Shown here: one piece after another, positions 15,209 to 24,743 of the stretch
Numbering within the stretch: the stretch's first letter is position 1
Layout of the letters: every line of letters starts with the position of its first letter
Assembly (NCBI GenBank): GCA_041398565.1
Contig: JAWKUN010000005.1
Span: 496,001-560,000, forward strand
Origin: DATGPD01 sp041398565
GTDB taxonomy: Bacteria > Planctomycetota > UBA1135 > UBA2386
Direction: 5' to 3'
Length of the DNA: 64,000 bases
Program-made: the position numbers and the translations under genes
Notes under the pieces: model-generated
The model's database searches: none
Seen by the model: only the letters and a program-made list of their open reading frames with translations
What the model was told of the DNA's origin: nothing

Positions 15209-16738
15209 ATGCCCGGCCCCGTGCCCCCAGACCTCGAGCCGCACCTTCCCGAACTCACGCGCAAGGACCTGCTCTACCCGCTGTTCTGCCGCAGACCCAA
15301 GGTGCGCATCCTCCTCTACACCGACTCGACCTCGGTGCAGATGAACAAGTCGGCGCAGTTCGGCCTGCAGCTCATGCGCGACTGGATCGTCGACGGCAAT
15401 CCGTTCTACGCGTCCTTCGAGTTCGACCTCGTCAACCGGCACACCGGCGGGCACGCCGCCAAGAAGCTGACCGCGACCCTGCTGGCCAACTACGACCAGG
15501 TGTGGTTCTTCGGCGTGCTGCAGTGCAACCTCCCCACGGCGCAGCAGAACGAGCTCACCACCAGCGAGGTCAGCGCGTTGCGCGCGTGGATGGACGCGGG
15601 CGGCGGCGTGTTGATCACCGGTGACCACGCCAATCCCAAACCGATCGGAGCAGCCGCCGGACTCGACCCGCTCCTGAACCTGGGCCGCGCCATCGGCCGC
15701 GCTGTTCCCCGCGCCGGCCAGCTGCGCAAGTGGGAGGGGCTGCCGGACTCGAGCACCACCGACAACCACAACACGATGGTGCCGACGCTCGCGTTTCCCG
15801 ACCTGAACCTCGGTGGGCAGCCGCAGCAGCAAGACAACGTACCGCAGCGCCTCATCCTCACCCGCCACACCATCCCGTCGTGGATCCCGTACTTCGTCCG
15901 CCGCCGGCGCCCGCACCCCCTCTTCTGCGGCAAGGACGGGTTGATCGACGTGTTCCCCGACCACATGCACGAAGGCCTGCCGGTGCTGCCCACGACCTAC
16001 GGCAGCGAGTGGCCGTCCACGGCCGGCGGCTACCAGCCGATTCCCACGATCGAGGCCAAGGGCACCGACAAGCGCAACGGCAAGATCTACCCGGTGACCA
16101 TCGCCTACGACGGCGACGACGTGTCCGTCGGCCGGATCGTCGCCGACGCCACCTGGCACCACTACTTCAACATCAACCTCTGGGGCTGGACGTCGGGCTC
16201 ACCCGCCTACAGCGCCGACGGCAGCGCCGCGCAAAAGGCGATCGCCAACTACTACCAGAATCTGGCCGTCTGGCTGTCACCGCGCGCCAAGCGTCAGGTC
16301 ATGCGCTGCCGCACCTACTGGTGGCTGCTCAACCATCCGGAGGTCGCCGAGCTGACCCTCGGCCCACTTCACGTGCTGGGCGGCACGGCTCTCGACGTGC
16401 TCGGCCGCAGCGCCAGCCAGTGCTTGATCTACGAGCTGGTCTTCATCGACCTCGACCGCTTCCGCGTGTACGAGCGCTTCCCCAAGGTGCCGCCGATCCC
16501 CTGGCCACCGATCGAGCTGGTACTCGGCGGCACGATGCTCGAGTACCAGGAGGCCGCACAGCGAGCCCTGGCGAAGAAGACCATCCCCGCGCGCGAAGAC
16601 CTGCAGCAGGCAGGCTTCCGCCGCGCCTTCGCCTTCCACACCTCCGCTCTCGCCGCCGACCTCAAGGAGGCGAAGCACGGCGCCGAAGCCTTCGAGGCAT
16701 CACTGCACGTCCCTCGGCGGCGCAAGCGCAAGGGGTAG
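15209..16738 (+). CDS. Unknown cytoplasmic protein with ThuA-like N-terminal region
   Basis: Protein of 509 aa that I cannot assign to a family. No signal peptide or membrane segment. The first 150 residues have a Rossmann-like pattern reminiscent of ThuA/glutamine-amidotransferase-like proteins (VRILLYTDSTSVQM, YDQVWFFGVL, SALRAWMDAGGGVLITGDH). A long region rich in His, Trp and Tyr follows (HHYFNINLWGW, YQNLAVWLSPRAKRQ), and it ends in a basic tail RRRKRKG. ATG 15209 has CAGGAGA five bases upstream, one of the clearer ribosome binding sites here. No operon partners: the next gene is convergent, 12 bp after the stop. Confidence 0.75.
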   Translation: MPGPVPPDLEPHLPELTRKDLLYPLFCRRPKVRILLYTDSTSVQMNKSAQFGLQLMRDWIVDGNPFYASFEFDLVNRHTGGHAAKKLTATLLANYDQVWFFGVLQCNLPTAQQNELTTSEVSALRAWMDAGGGVLITGDHANPKPIGAAAGLDPLLNLGRAIGRAVPRAGQLRKWEGLPDSSTTDNHNTMVPTLAFPDLNLGGQPQQQDNVPQRLILTRHTIPSWIPYFVRRRRPHPLFCGKDGLIDVFPDHMHEGLPVLPTTYGSEWPSTAGGYQPIPTIEAKGTDKRNGKIYPVTIAYDGDDVSVGRIVADATWHHYFNINLWGWTSGSPAYSADGSAAQKAIANYYQNLAVWLSPRAKRQVMRCRTYWWLLNHPEVAELTLGPLHVLGGTALDVLGRSASQCLIYELVFIDLDRFRVYERFPKVPPIPWPPIELVLGGTMLEYQEAAQRALAKKTIPAREDLQQAGFRRAFAFHTSALAADLKEAKHGAEAFEASLHVPRRRKRKG

Positions 16739-16750
16739 GGCGGCGTTCGC

Positions 16751-17548
16751 TCACGCGCCGATGGAAGCCACGCCGTTGTGCAGCGCGTGCGCCACGACGC
16801 TCGGCAGCAAGCTGCCGCTGCGCGCGCGCAGCCAGCCGAACAGCAGCCCGCCGACGAACCTGTGTGGCACCTCCAGCAGGTAGCCGCCGTTCAGACCGTG
16901 CAGGAGAGCGAACAGCGCCGCGGTGACGCAGAGCGTCACCCCGGCCGACGCGACCGGCCGCACGGCGATCCACAGCACGCCACGGCACAGCCATTCCTCG
17001 CACACGGGCACCAACAAGACTCCGAGCAGGACCGACAGCGACAGCCAGCGTCCGGGCTCGGCCTCGGGCGCCGGGGCCGCGACCAGTGTGCGCAGCAAGG
17101 CGGTGTAGCCGAACGCCACCGCCAGGCTCGCGGCCGCCACGGGCAGTGCACAAGCCAGGTGCCCCGCCGTCGGCATTCGCCCCAGGCTGGCCCGCCAACG
17201 ATGCCAGCCGAGTCGCTGCAGAGCAGCCGCACCGATGCCGAGTTCGGCCCCCAGCAACCCGGTCATCGCCAAGCTGGGGGCATCGGGGCCCCAGGTCGAG
17301 AGCCCCAGCACCGCGGCGAGGACCCCGACGAAGACGAGCGCCATCGCCTCGCCCATGCGGCGCGAGCGCGCGTGCTCGGCGACGACCTGCGCCCGCGCCG
17401 CGTCGAGCGCCTCCGCGGACGGCACGCCGCAGGCGCCGCAGAAGTTGTCGCGGCGCGCGAGGCTGCGACCACAACCCGAACAGAAGCGCACGGTCGCCGC
17501 CCCCTGGTCGCGGCCATGGCGACGAAGGCGACCGGGATCCTGCCGCAT
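16751..17548 (-). CDS. CPBP (CAAX/bacteriocin-processing) family membrane protease with zinc ribbon
   Basis: Predicted intramembrane glutamate-type protease (265 aa). An N-terminal zinc ribbon (CSGCGRSL...NFCGACG) precedes about seven membrane helices. The Abi/CPBP motifs are present: EEWLCRG (motif 1, EExxxR), HGLNGG near the third-last helix, and SVVAHALHN in the last helix. Members cleave prenylated or other membrane peptides or act as scaffolds. The ATG at 17546-17548 was chosen; an in-frame GTG just before the ribbon (VRFCSG) is an alternative. It lies 13 bp after a second zinc-ribbon membrane protein gene, so the two are probably co-transcribed. Confidence 0.85.
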   Translation of the reverse strand: MRQDPGRLRRHGRDQGAATVRFCSGCGRSLARRDNFCGACGVPSAEALDAARAQVVAEHARSRRMGEAMALVFVGVLAAVLGLSTWGPDAPSLAMTGLLGAELGIGAAALQRLGWHRWRASLGRMPTAGHLACALPVAAASLAVAFGYTALLRTLVAAPAPEAEPGRWLSLSVLLGVLLVPVCEEWLCRGVLWIAVRPVASAGVTLCVTAALFALLHGLNGGYLLEVPHRFVGGLLFGWLRARSGSLLPSVVAHALHNGVASIGA

Positions 17549-17561
17549 GGACGCCACGTGT

Positions 17562-18665
17562 CTAGAGCTTGGAGAACATGAAGCGCACGATGCGCCACTT
17601 GCCGTCGATGTAGCTCCAGCGCGTCTTGAGACGCTCGACGTCGTCGATCTCGTAGAACACGTCGAAGCCGTCGAGCCCCTGGTCGTTCACCTCGGCATCC
17701 CCGAGTGCGGGCAGATCGTCTTGCCAACCGCGCTTCTCCAGGACCTCGACCACCTTGGGCCAGTAGGTCGCCTGCTTGTCGGCCTCGAAGTAGGTCTTCA
17801 CGCGCGCAAGGTCGGACTTGGCCCAATCGCTGCGAAACTCGGCGGCGGTGGCCTCGAGTTCGCCCGCGCGCTCGTCGCGCTTGGCCCGCCGATCGTCATT
17901 GGCGGCGGCCGCCTGCCGCGCCCGATCGGCTGCCTCGGCGCGGCGAGCGGCCGAGGCACGGTACGGCAGCCATGCTGCGAGCAACGCCACGACCAGCACC
18001 GCGAGCGCCGCGACGGCGAAGGTGCGCAGCGCTCGCCGCCGATCCTGCATGTCGCGCGCGGCCGCGCGCGTCGACAGCGGCGAGGCCCTGCCCGAGGCCT
18101 TGGCCTCGACCGCACGCTCGCGCAGGATCTCGGTCACACGCGCGGTGATCGGCACGGCGCACCACAGGGCCAGGACCAGCAGTCCTTGGATCGAGAGCAC
18201 TGCGATGAGGAAACCGGTCCACGCCGACGCCATCGCTACCTTCACCGCCAGACTCAACGTCTGCAGCGCCGCCAGCACCACCGTCCAAACGAACGGGCTG
18301 GCATCGAAGAAGAGGAACCCGGCGATGTTGATTCCGGCGGTGACGGTGACCAGCGTCACCACCAGGAAATCGGTCGCGGCGCGATGGTCGAGATCGATGT
18401 AGGCCCCCCAGGCGAAGATCGCCGTCAGTCCCGCCAACAGGGCCAGCACGCCGTACAGCGCGCGGATCGAACCGAGCACGCTCTGCGACTTGCCCACCAT
18501 GCGGCTCTCCTCGCGCCGGCGCAGGCGTCGCGTCGGTGCCGGCGTCGGAACGGCCGCCGGAGCAGCCTTGCGCGGCAGGACCAGGCCACAACTGGCGCAG
18601 AATCGCTCACCCGACTCGTTCGTCGCACCGCACTCCGGGCACGTCGTCTCCCGAAGCTCTGTCAT
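17562..18665 (-). CDS. Zinc-ribbon membrane protein with coiled coil, unknown function
   Basis: Protein of 367 aa. It begins with a zinc ribbon (CPECGATNESGERFCASCG), then four hydrophobic helices (about 60-185), a basic cytoplasmic stretch, and a fifth helix (FAVAALAVLVVALLAAWLPY). An alanine/arginine-rich coiled coil (EAADRARQAAAANDDRRAKRDERAGELEATAAEF) and a compact C-terminal domain (YWPKVVEVLEKRGW...WRIVRFMFSKL) follow. No enzyme motif is recognised. The N-terminal ribbon and the same-strand protease gene 13 bp downstream suggest a shared membrane-quality or signalling role (inference). TACACT lies about 36 bp upstream of the ATG as a possible -10 box. Confidence 0.8.
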   Translation of the reverse strand: MTELRETTCPECGATNESGERFCASCGLVLPRKAAPAAVPTPAPTRRLRRREESRMVGKSQSVLGSIRALYGVLALLAGLTAIFAWGAYIDLDHRAATDFLVVTLVTVTAGINIAGFLFFDASPFVWTVVLAALQTLSLAVKVAMASAWTGFLIAVLSIQGLLVLALWCAVPITARVTEILRERAVEAKASGRASPLSTRAAARDMQDRRRALRTFAVAALAVLVVALLAAWLPYRASAARRAEAADRARQAAAANDDRRAKRDERAGELEATAAEFRSDWAKSDLARVKTYFEADKQATYWPKVVEVLEKRGWQDDLPALGDAEVNDQGLDGFDVFYEIDDVERLKTRWSYIDGKWRIVRFMFSKL

Positions 18666-18742
18666 CGTCGCGCTGTCATCATTGCTCGTTCGAGGCGCAG
18701 CAGTGTAGCAGACGCTCTGTCGCGGGCTCAGGCTGTCACGGC

Positions 18743-20413
18743 TCAGGCCCGAGCCGCCGCCAACCCTTGGCTCTTCTCGTACTCGTCGATGACCGCCGTG
18801 TACGACGGGCTCACGTACAGCGTCACACCGACGCTCTTGGCGACTGCCTGTGCCTCACGCACGGCGCGCGTGAGGGGCTCGGGGTAGTGGATGAGGCTGG
18901 CGCGCTCGTCGACGTACGGCGTGACCAGCAAATGAACGAAGTAGACGCTCGGGATCCCGAGCGAAGCGGCCAGGCGCATGAACTCGGGCAGATCCTGCAC
19001 GTTGTCGCGCTGGCCGACGTAGTTCACCTGGATGACCGGCGTCTTGCTGCCCCTCTCCTTCTTGACCTGCTGCAGGGTCCGGATGTTGGCGACGACCTTG
19101 TCGAAGTCGGCCTTGCGCATGATCTTCTCCGCCACCTCCTTGCTGGCACCGTGCAGCGACACGGTGAGGAGGCCGAGGCCCGCACCGACGAGCTTCTCGG
19201 CGAAGGCGCGCGAGAGCAGCGTGGCATTGCTGGTCACGGCCGTCTTGGTGCCATGAGCGCGGGCATACTCGAGCATGGCGAACAACTCTTTGTTCATCAG
19301 CGGCTCGGCGTAGGCGCCGACGAAGTGCGCGGACGCGACGTTCATGCCGTCGACGATCGCCTTGTACTCGTCCAGGGTCAGGCGGTAGAGCGGCGACTTC
19401 TCTTCGTGGTGGTCGTCGTACTTGATGGCGTAGGGACACATCACGCACGACACGTTGCAGCGGTTGAGCGTGTTGAGGTCGATGTCGACCGGGGTGGCCG
19501 AACCCTCGACCAACGACTCGACGCCGTCCACCATCGCCGCATCGTCGCCCTCCAAGCCGGATACCACCGCCAACTCCTCGATGGCGATCGCCGTGCCGGC
19601 AGGACCGAAGCCGCCGATGCGCACGCGCACCACGTCGCGCCAAGACAGATCGCCGACGCTCCGCTCCATGGCGCCGAGCGGGAACGACGCATCGACCGCG
19701 ACCCCGTCGGCGACGGTCTGGAACGCGTAGGCGATGCGACGCAAGTCCTCCTCCTCGAAGCTGACGCGGACGTTGGGCGCCGCTGGCGCCACCTCGCCAT
19801 CCACGAGATTGCGCCAGCGAACGGCCAGCGCGGCGCTACCACCCTTGGCCAGTTGCTTGGCGAGCGCCGGCGCGATCGGCACCGTCAGGTCCGACCAGGT
19901 CTGCGCGCCGGTGAATTCCAGCACGCGTTCACCGCCGTCGAGCAGGTCGGTGACCGAACCCGCCTTGCGCGGCAGACCGGCCGGGAGCGGCTCGACCCAG
20001 AGCCCATGCGCCACCGCCGTCCTCGCGTACTCGTCGTAGCGCCCCCTGTAGCGCAGCACCAGGTTGACGATCGCCGGATCGGCTGTGCCCGCACGATTGT
20101 GCGCCAGCAGAGCCAGGTGGAACGTGATGAGCCAGGTCGGCCCCTCGAACCGGTACTCACAGCGGTCGCAATAAGGTCGCAAGCCGTTGCCGGTCAGCAA
20201 CGAGCGGCGCAGAGAGCGGAACTTCTCGTTGCGCCACACTGCCACGAGGCCGCCCTCGTGGATGTTGCCCATCATGGTCTCGGGCAGATAGTCGAAGATG
20301 CTGGCCGCCGAGCACAGCCGGACGCTGCCGTCGGGCTCGATGCTCGGCGTCGTGAACGGCAGCACGCACATGCGCGTGTTGCCTGGCGAGACGGGCGGAT
20401 TGACCAGGGCCAT
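18743..20413 (-). CDS. Radical SAM protein with N-terminal SPASM-like cysteine region
   Basis: Radical SAM enzyme of 556 aa. The [4Fe-4S] motif C319-x3-C323-x2-C326 (NRCNVSCVMCPY) sits mid-protein, followed by the TIM-barrel signatures FVGAYAEPLMN, VTSNATLL and VSLHGAS. The first 110 residues contain a SPASM-like cysteine set (MCVLPFTTPSIEPDGSVRLCS...YCDRCEYR), which in known enzymes is C-terminal. Residues about 120-300 form a beta-rich linker (LEFTGAQTWSDLTVPIAPAL, WRDVVRVRIGG). The start ATG at 20413 precedes LVNPPVSPGN directly. It may modify a peptide or a sugar; no peptide substrate gene is visible nearby. Gene is alone on its strand. Confidence 0.9.
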   Translation of the reverse strand: MALVNPPVSPGNTRMCVLPFTTPSIEPDGSVRLCSAASIFDYLPETMMGNIHEGGLVAVWRNEKFRSLRRSLLTGNGLRPYCDRCEYRFEGPTWLITFHLALLAHNRAGTADPAIVNLVLRYRGRYDEYARTAVAHGLWVEPLPAGLPRKAGSVTDLLDGGERVLEFTGAQTWSDLTVPIAPALAKQLAKGGSAALAVRWRNLVDGEVAPAAPNVRVSFEEEDLRRIAYAFQTVADGVAVDASFPLGAMERSVGDLSWRDVVRVRIGGFGPAGTAIAIEELAVVSGLEGDDAAMVDGVESLVEGSATPVDIDLNTLNRCNVSCVMCPYAIKYDDHHEEKSPLYRLTLDEYKAIVDGMNVASAHFVGAYAEPLMNKELFAMLEYARAHGTKTAVTSNATLLSRAFAEKLVGAGLGLLTVSLHGASKEVAEKIMRKADFDKVVANIRTLQQVKKERGSKTPVIQVNYVGQRDNVQDLPEFMRLAASLGIPSVYFVHLLVTPYVDERASLIHYPEPLTRAVREAQAVAKSVGVTLYVSPSYTAVIDEYEKSQGLAAARA

Positions 20414-20512
20414 CGGTTGCGAACCATGGTAACCCACCCTCCCGCGTCGCCAAGGCAGACTTGAGCCCACGACCGGCCGCCGCGCCGCGCCGCACGGCAC
20501 GGCACGGCGCCT

Positions 20513-23053
20513 TCAGCGCGGGCCGACGGCCCGCCCCTCGACGAACGACCCGACGAGCGGTTCGACCAGCGAATCGGCGGGCGCCGGTGCCAGCACGAGC
20601 GGAGCGAGGTCCCGGTCGTCGTCCACGCGCATCGCGAGCTCGCGGACGAGCGGCGGCAAGCCAGGCGCCGCGACTTCCAACCGATAGCGTCCGGCCGGTA
20701 CCGGCCCCAGCCGGAACGCGGCGTCGGGCGGCTGGCACACCGCGCGCAGCGCGCAGCCGGCTCGATCGGTGAGGGTCACCACGGCGTCCGCACGCGGCCT
20801 GCCGCCGTCGTCGCACACTCGCCCGCGCACCGACGCCGACGGCAGACAAACGGCGGGCACCACGAGACGCAAAGCGGACACGTCGTCGCTCTCGTCGCAA
20901 CGCCACACCTTCAGCGGCCAGTGCCAGGCCGCGCCCGGGCGGCCGACGCGCAGCCGGAAGCGGCGCGCGGGTACGCCGTGCACTTCGAAATGGCCCCGAG
21001 CGTCGAGCAGCACGCTCTGCGCCTCCTGGAACGGCGCATCCAGCATCACCTGCAGGGCGCATCCCACCAGCGGCTCGCCGAGCTCGGTGACGACCTGCCC
21101 CGCCACCCGCGTCGGCGGCTGCAGGCGCGCGTCCCAATCGAGCTCCGCCCGCGTGCTCGGCGCGAGACGAAGGGTGGCCACGCTGCCGTCGGGCGCCAAC
21201 ACCCGCACGCACACCTCGGCCTCGGGAAGTCCTTCGATGCGGAAGCAGCCGTCGCCTCCGGCCACGGCCTGCGCGTGCATCCACGTCGGCGACAGCGGCG
21301 CCGCCCCCTCGCTGGCGACCACGCAGCGGACGTCGACTCGCGCGCCCGCCGCCGCCTGTCCGTCCGCGCTCGTAGCACGCCCGCGCAACATGCGCCCACG
21401 CGCCAGGGCGAACTCCTGGACACCACGGCGATCGGCGTCGAGGTGCACGACAGTCAGCGCGAAGCCCGGCGCGCGGGCGCACAGGACCGTAGAGCTTGCA
21501 GCCGGCCAGGCGAAACAGCCGTCGCTGTCGGTCGCCACCGTGCGGGCTGGCGGCGGCCGCCGCGCGCCGATTGCGGTCCGCGCACCGGGCGCATCGGTGA
21601 GTCGCGCACCGGCCACCGGGCGACCGACCTCGTCGAGCAAGCGCCCACGCACCGCGCGCGAGCGAGGCCCCAACTGCAGGAGCAGCGACCGCTCCGTGCC
21701 AGGTGCGCCACGCACGATCTCCTGACTCGACGCGGGACCGTCATCGGTCCACGCGGCCAACGCGCGGGCGTTCGGCACGTCATCCACGACGAAGGCGCCG
21801 TCGGCATCGGATCGAGCCAGGACGACGCCGTCGCTGGCAGAGCTCGCGCGGCTCATCCACACGGCGGCATCTGCCACCGGCGCACCGCGCTCGTCGACGA
21901 CACGTCCGCGCACACGGACGCCGCGCACGATGTCGAGCGCAGGCAGCGCCGCGGCGGCCGAACCGACGTCGATCATCGTCGGGCGATCGGCGCACAGAGG
22001 CTCGACGCGGTAGCGTCCTGGCTGAGCCGGCAGGGGCAGCCTTCCCTCCGCGTCCGTGCGCTGCCAGGTCTCGCGCAGCCACGGGTCGGAGTCCGTCCAA
22101 GGGACGACGCTCACCAGCGCCTCGCGCGCGGGTTCGCCATCGCCGGCAAAGCGCACCAGGAGCGCGCGCGCCGACGCGGACTCGCCGGGCGCACTCTGCG
22201 CACCCAACGGGCGGCGCTGCGCGGCGGGTGAGAAGGCCGGGCCGGCTCCTCGCGGCTGCGTGACGGCCGCCGCCGCGAGCGCGACGGATTCGACGCTCGC
22301 CGATCGTTCGGTGGCGACGATCGCCAGCACGCCGGTCAGGACGCAGGCAGCGACGACGCCCACCGGTCCAACGCGAGCCGACAGGGAGCGCAGGGTGCTA
22401 CCCACGGTGGCCTCTACCGCGGCCGGGCGCAGCACGCGCGCCCGGTGCAACACCGCTTCGCGAACGTCGGCCATGGCGCGCGCCGGAACACCGAGGGTCA
22501 GGAACGCGCTGGCGGTCACGCCGGCGGGCAACGTCTGCCGCAGGCGCTCGAGGCCGCGATGCAGCTGCGTCTTGACGGTGCCGAGGGAGAGACCCTGCGA
22601 GCGCGCGATCTGCGCCGGCGTGAGGCCGTGGACCCAGCGGAGCGTCAGGGTCGAGCGGTACGGCTGCGGCATGGCCGCCAGGCATTCGGCGAGGCTCTGG
22701 GCGAACTCGCGCTCTGCGACCTCGTCGGCAGGATCGGGCAGCGCGGCCGCGGGCGACGCACGCTCGTGATCGAGACGGCGGCGGCGACCGCGCTCCTTGC
22801 GCGCCAAGTTGGTGAGGATGCCGACGAGCCAGGGGGTCAGCCGGCGCTCGGCGTCGAAGCGCTCGGCGGCCTCGAGTGCGCACAGGAAGGTGCCTTGCAC
22901 CAGGTCCTCGGCGTCGGCCCCGCACGGAGCCACGTGCCACGCGGCGAGCAGCAGCTCCGGCGCCACGGCGTCGAACGCGCGCGCCAGGGCTCGCAGGTCG
23001 CCGCGGTCCCGCCACGCCAGGAAGTCGCTCGTCGAGTCGGACACCGGTACCAT
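20513..23053 (-). CDS. ECF sigma factor fused to membrane helix and carboxypeptidase-regulatory-like repeats
   Basis: Fusion protein of 846 aa. Residues 1-170 are a complete ECF sigma factor (region 2 DAEDLVQGTFLCALEAAERF, region 4 MPQPYRSTLTLRWVHGLTPAQIARSQGLSLGTVKTQLHRGLERLRQ). A linker, then one membrane helix near 225-247 (VGVVAACVLTGVLAIVA). The remaining 580 residues are predicted extracytoplasmic and contain about seven carboxypeptidase-regulatory/CNA-B-like beta sandwiches with the pattern RGRVVDERGAPVADAAV, GRVCDDGGRPRADAVV, GRYRLEVAAPG. The sigma domain is thus tethered to a sensor-like exterior, a one-protein version of sigma/anti-sigma signalling. Start at ATG 23051-23053; further upstream the frame is open but non-coding. 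Confidence 0.9.
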   Translation of the reverse strand: MVPVSDSTSDFLAWRDRGDLRALARAFDAVAPELLLAAWHVAPCGADAEDLVQGTFLCALEAAERFDAERRLTPWLVGILTNLARKERGRRRRLDHERASPAAALPDPADEVAEREFAQSLAECLAAMPQPYRSTLTLRWVHGLTPAQIARSQGLSLGTVKTQLHRGLERLRQTLPAGVTASAFLTLGVPARAMADVREAVLHRARVLRPAAVEATVGSTLRSLSARVGPVGVVAACVLTGVLAIVATERSASVESVALAAAAVTQPRGAGPAFSPAAQRRPLGAQSAPGESASARALLVRFAGDGEPAREALVSVVPWTDSDPWLRETWQRTDAEGRLPLPAQPGRYRVEPLCADRPTMIDVGSAAAALPALDIVRGVRVRGRVVDERGAPVADAAVWMSRASSASDGVVLARSDADGAFVVDDVPNARALAAWTDDGPASSQEIVRGAPGTERSLLLQLGPRSRAVRGRLLDEVGRPVAGARLTDAPGARTAIGARRPPPARTVATDSDGCFAWPAASSTVLCARAPGFALTVVHLDADRRGVQEFALARGRMLRGRATSADGQAAAGARVDVRCVVASEGAAPLSPTWMHAQAVAGGDGCFRIEGLPEAEVCVRVLAPDGSVATLRLAPSTRAELDWDARLQPPTRVAGQVVTELGEPLVGCALQVMLDAPFQEAQSVLLDARGHFEVHGVPARRFRLRVGRPGAAWHWPLKVWRCDESDDVSALRLVVPAVCLPSASVRGRVCDDGGRPRADAVVTLTDRAGCALRAVCQPPDAAFRLGPVPAGRYRLEVAAPGLPPLVRELAMRVDDDRDLAPLVLAPAPADSLVEPLVGSFVEGRAVGPR

Positions 23054-23231
23054 CTTGCTGTGAGAGGCACGGGCGGTGTCAGCCGCCGGCGCTTTTTTGG
23101 GCCCCGCCGCCACGGTTGGATCCAAGGGAAAGCTGACACCTCCGCCTGCGGTCCGCGGAAGAAGCCTCGCCCTGCCAGACCATCCGCCTGCCAGACACGC
23201 CTGGCGGCCACAGAACACTGCGCTCCGACCG

Positions 23232-24707
23232 ATGATCGACCGCCTGACCCTGTTCTCCCCGACCCTGTTTCCCCGAGCACGGTTCCCGTCCGTCGCGTTG
23301 ACCGCTGCCCTGACCCTGTGCGCTCCGCTCGCCGCCGACGAAGGCGGCACCGCCGCATCGCCCTACGGCACCGGAACCACCAGCAGCCTCGGCGCCGCGC
23401 CGCAGGCTTGGATCCGCGGTGGACCGAACGTCGGCAACGCCGCCTTCCAGTTCACCCTCACGCACGGCCGGCCCGGCGCCTTCGCTGCATGCGTCCTCGC
23501 CACCGGCAAGGCCGCGATCCCGTTCGCCGGCGGCACGCTGCTGCTCGACCCGACGGCGGCGTACTTCGGGGTCCTCGGCTTCACGACCCTGTCGCCCGCG
23601 GGCGAGGGCGCGGTGCCGTTCCCGATTCCCCGCTACGCGGGCCTCGACCTCTACACCCAGTGGGTGTTCGTCGACCCGTCCATGCCCGGCGGCCTCGGCC
23701 TCAGCGACGGCGTGCGCATCACCATCCGCGATTCCGCCCGCGCGCTCGCCGTCGGCAGCTCACGAGTCTTCGCCTACGACCTACCCAATGGTCCGCTCGC
23801 CACCGCTGCGTTCGGCCAGGCCGAGCTCGACCTGGCGCTCAGTCCCGACGGACAGCTGGCGATGACGATCGGCCCGAACGGGCGCCAATCCGAGGTGTTC
23901 ACGACCTTCGACACGACCACGTGGCCGCCGGTTCAGCTCACCGCGCGTGCCCTGGTCAATGGCAACCTGCGCATCCTGGTACACCCCAGCGGTCAGTGGG
24001 CGTACGTCCCTCGCATGATGACCGGTGGCGTGCTGGCCATGGACCGCATGGACATCGACAGGAACTCGGCGAGCTTCGGCAACCGCGTGGCCACCGTGAG
24101 CGGACTGCCGACCCTCACCAACATGGCGCTGCTCGGCGCCTCGATTTCGGCGAGCGGCAACCGGGTCGTGCTCGCGGCCAGCGACCTGAACGGCCTGTCG
24201 CGCCTCGTCGTCGTCGACGTCGATCCGACCTCGCCCACGCGTGACCAGCATCTGGCGACCTACGACGTGAGCGTTCCGCTCTACTTCATGTCGGACGCCG
24301 AGGTGGCCGCCGACGGACTCGTCGCCTACGTCGTGCACGGCAGCCTGGCCGGCGGCGGCGGCATCTCGCGTGTGTCGCTGTCGACCGGCGCCATGACGCG
24401 TACCACGCCGCACACCGAGGTGGTGCCCACCGACCTCGACATCGACCCGCGCGGGCGCTACCTGCTGTGCGTCTACGGCGGATCCCGCAGCGTCGGCGTC
24501 ATCGACCTGCAGCCCGGATCGACCTACTTCCAGCAGCGTCTCTTCCCGACCACGGTGGAGTGCAACCACATGGCCCTGAGCCCCGACGGCGAGCAGATCG
24601 TGGTCACCGGCAACCTCGGCAACCTCTACGGCCACGACGTCGCGAGCGGTGCCCAGCTCTGGAGCGCGACGACCGGCACGATCTGCCGCGGCGTGGCGCT
24701 GCGCTGA
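23232..24707 (+). CDS. Secreted beta-propeller protein
   Basis: Secreted protein of 491 aa. The signal region RFPSVALTAALTLCAPLAADE follows a basic N-terminus. The first 150 residues are beta-rich with an FG-type start (GNAAFQFTLTHGRPGAFAACVLATG). The rest reads as a seven-bladed propeller of the YVTN/quinoprotein kind: LDLALSPDGQLAMTIG, RILVHPSGQWAYVP, TDLDIDPRGRYLLCVYGG, HMALSPDGEQIVVTGNLG. No active-site motif. It may bind a surface partner (inference). It is divergent from the sigma fusion, 178 bp apart. A family A repeat begins 37 bp after its stop. Confidence 0.85.
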   Translation: MIDRLTLFSPTLFPRARFPSVALTAALTLCAPLAADEGGTAASPYGTGTTSSLGAAPQAWIRGGPNVGNAAFQFTLTHGRPGAFAACVLATGKAAIPFAGGTLLLDPTAAYFGVLGFTTLSPAGEGAVPFPIPRYAGLDLYTQWVFVDPSMPGGLGLSDGVRITIRDSARALAVGSSRVFAYDLPNGPLATAAFGQAELDLALSPDGQLAMTIGPNGRQSEVFTTFDTTTWPPVQLTARALVNGNLRILVHPSGQWAYVPRMMTGGVLAMDRMDIDRNSASFGNRVATVSGLPTLTNMALLGASISASGNRVVLAASDLNGLSRLVVVDVDPTSPTRDQHLATYDVSVPLYFMSDAEVAADGLVAYVVHGSLAGGGGISRVSLSTGAMTRTTPHTEVVPTDLDIDPRGRYLLCVYGGSRSVGVIDLQPGSTYFQQRLFPTTVECNHMALSPDGEQIVVTGNLGNLYGHDVASGAQLWSATTGTICRGVALR

Positions 24708-24743
24708 GCGCGCCCGCGGCTGCGGGCCCTCGGCGGGGTTCAC

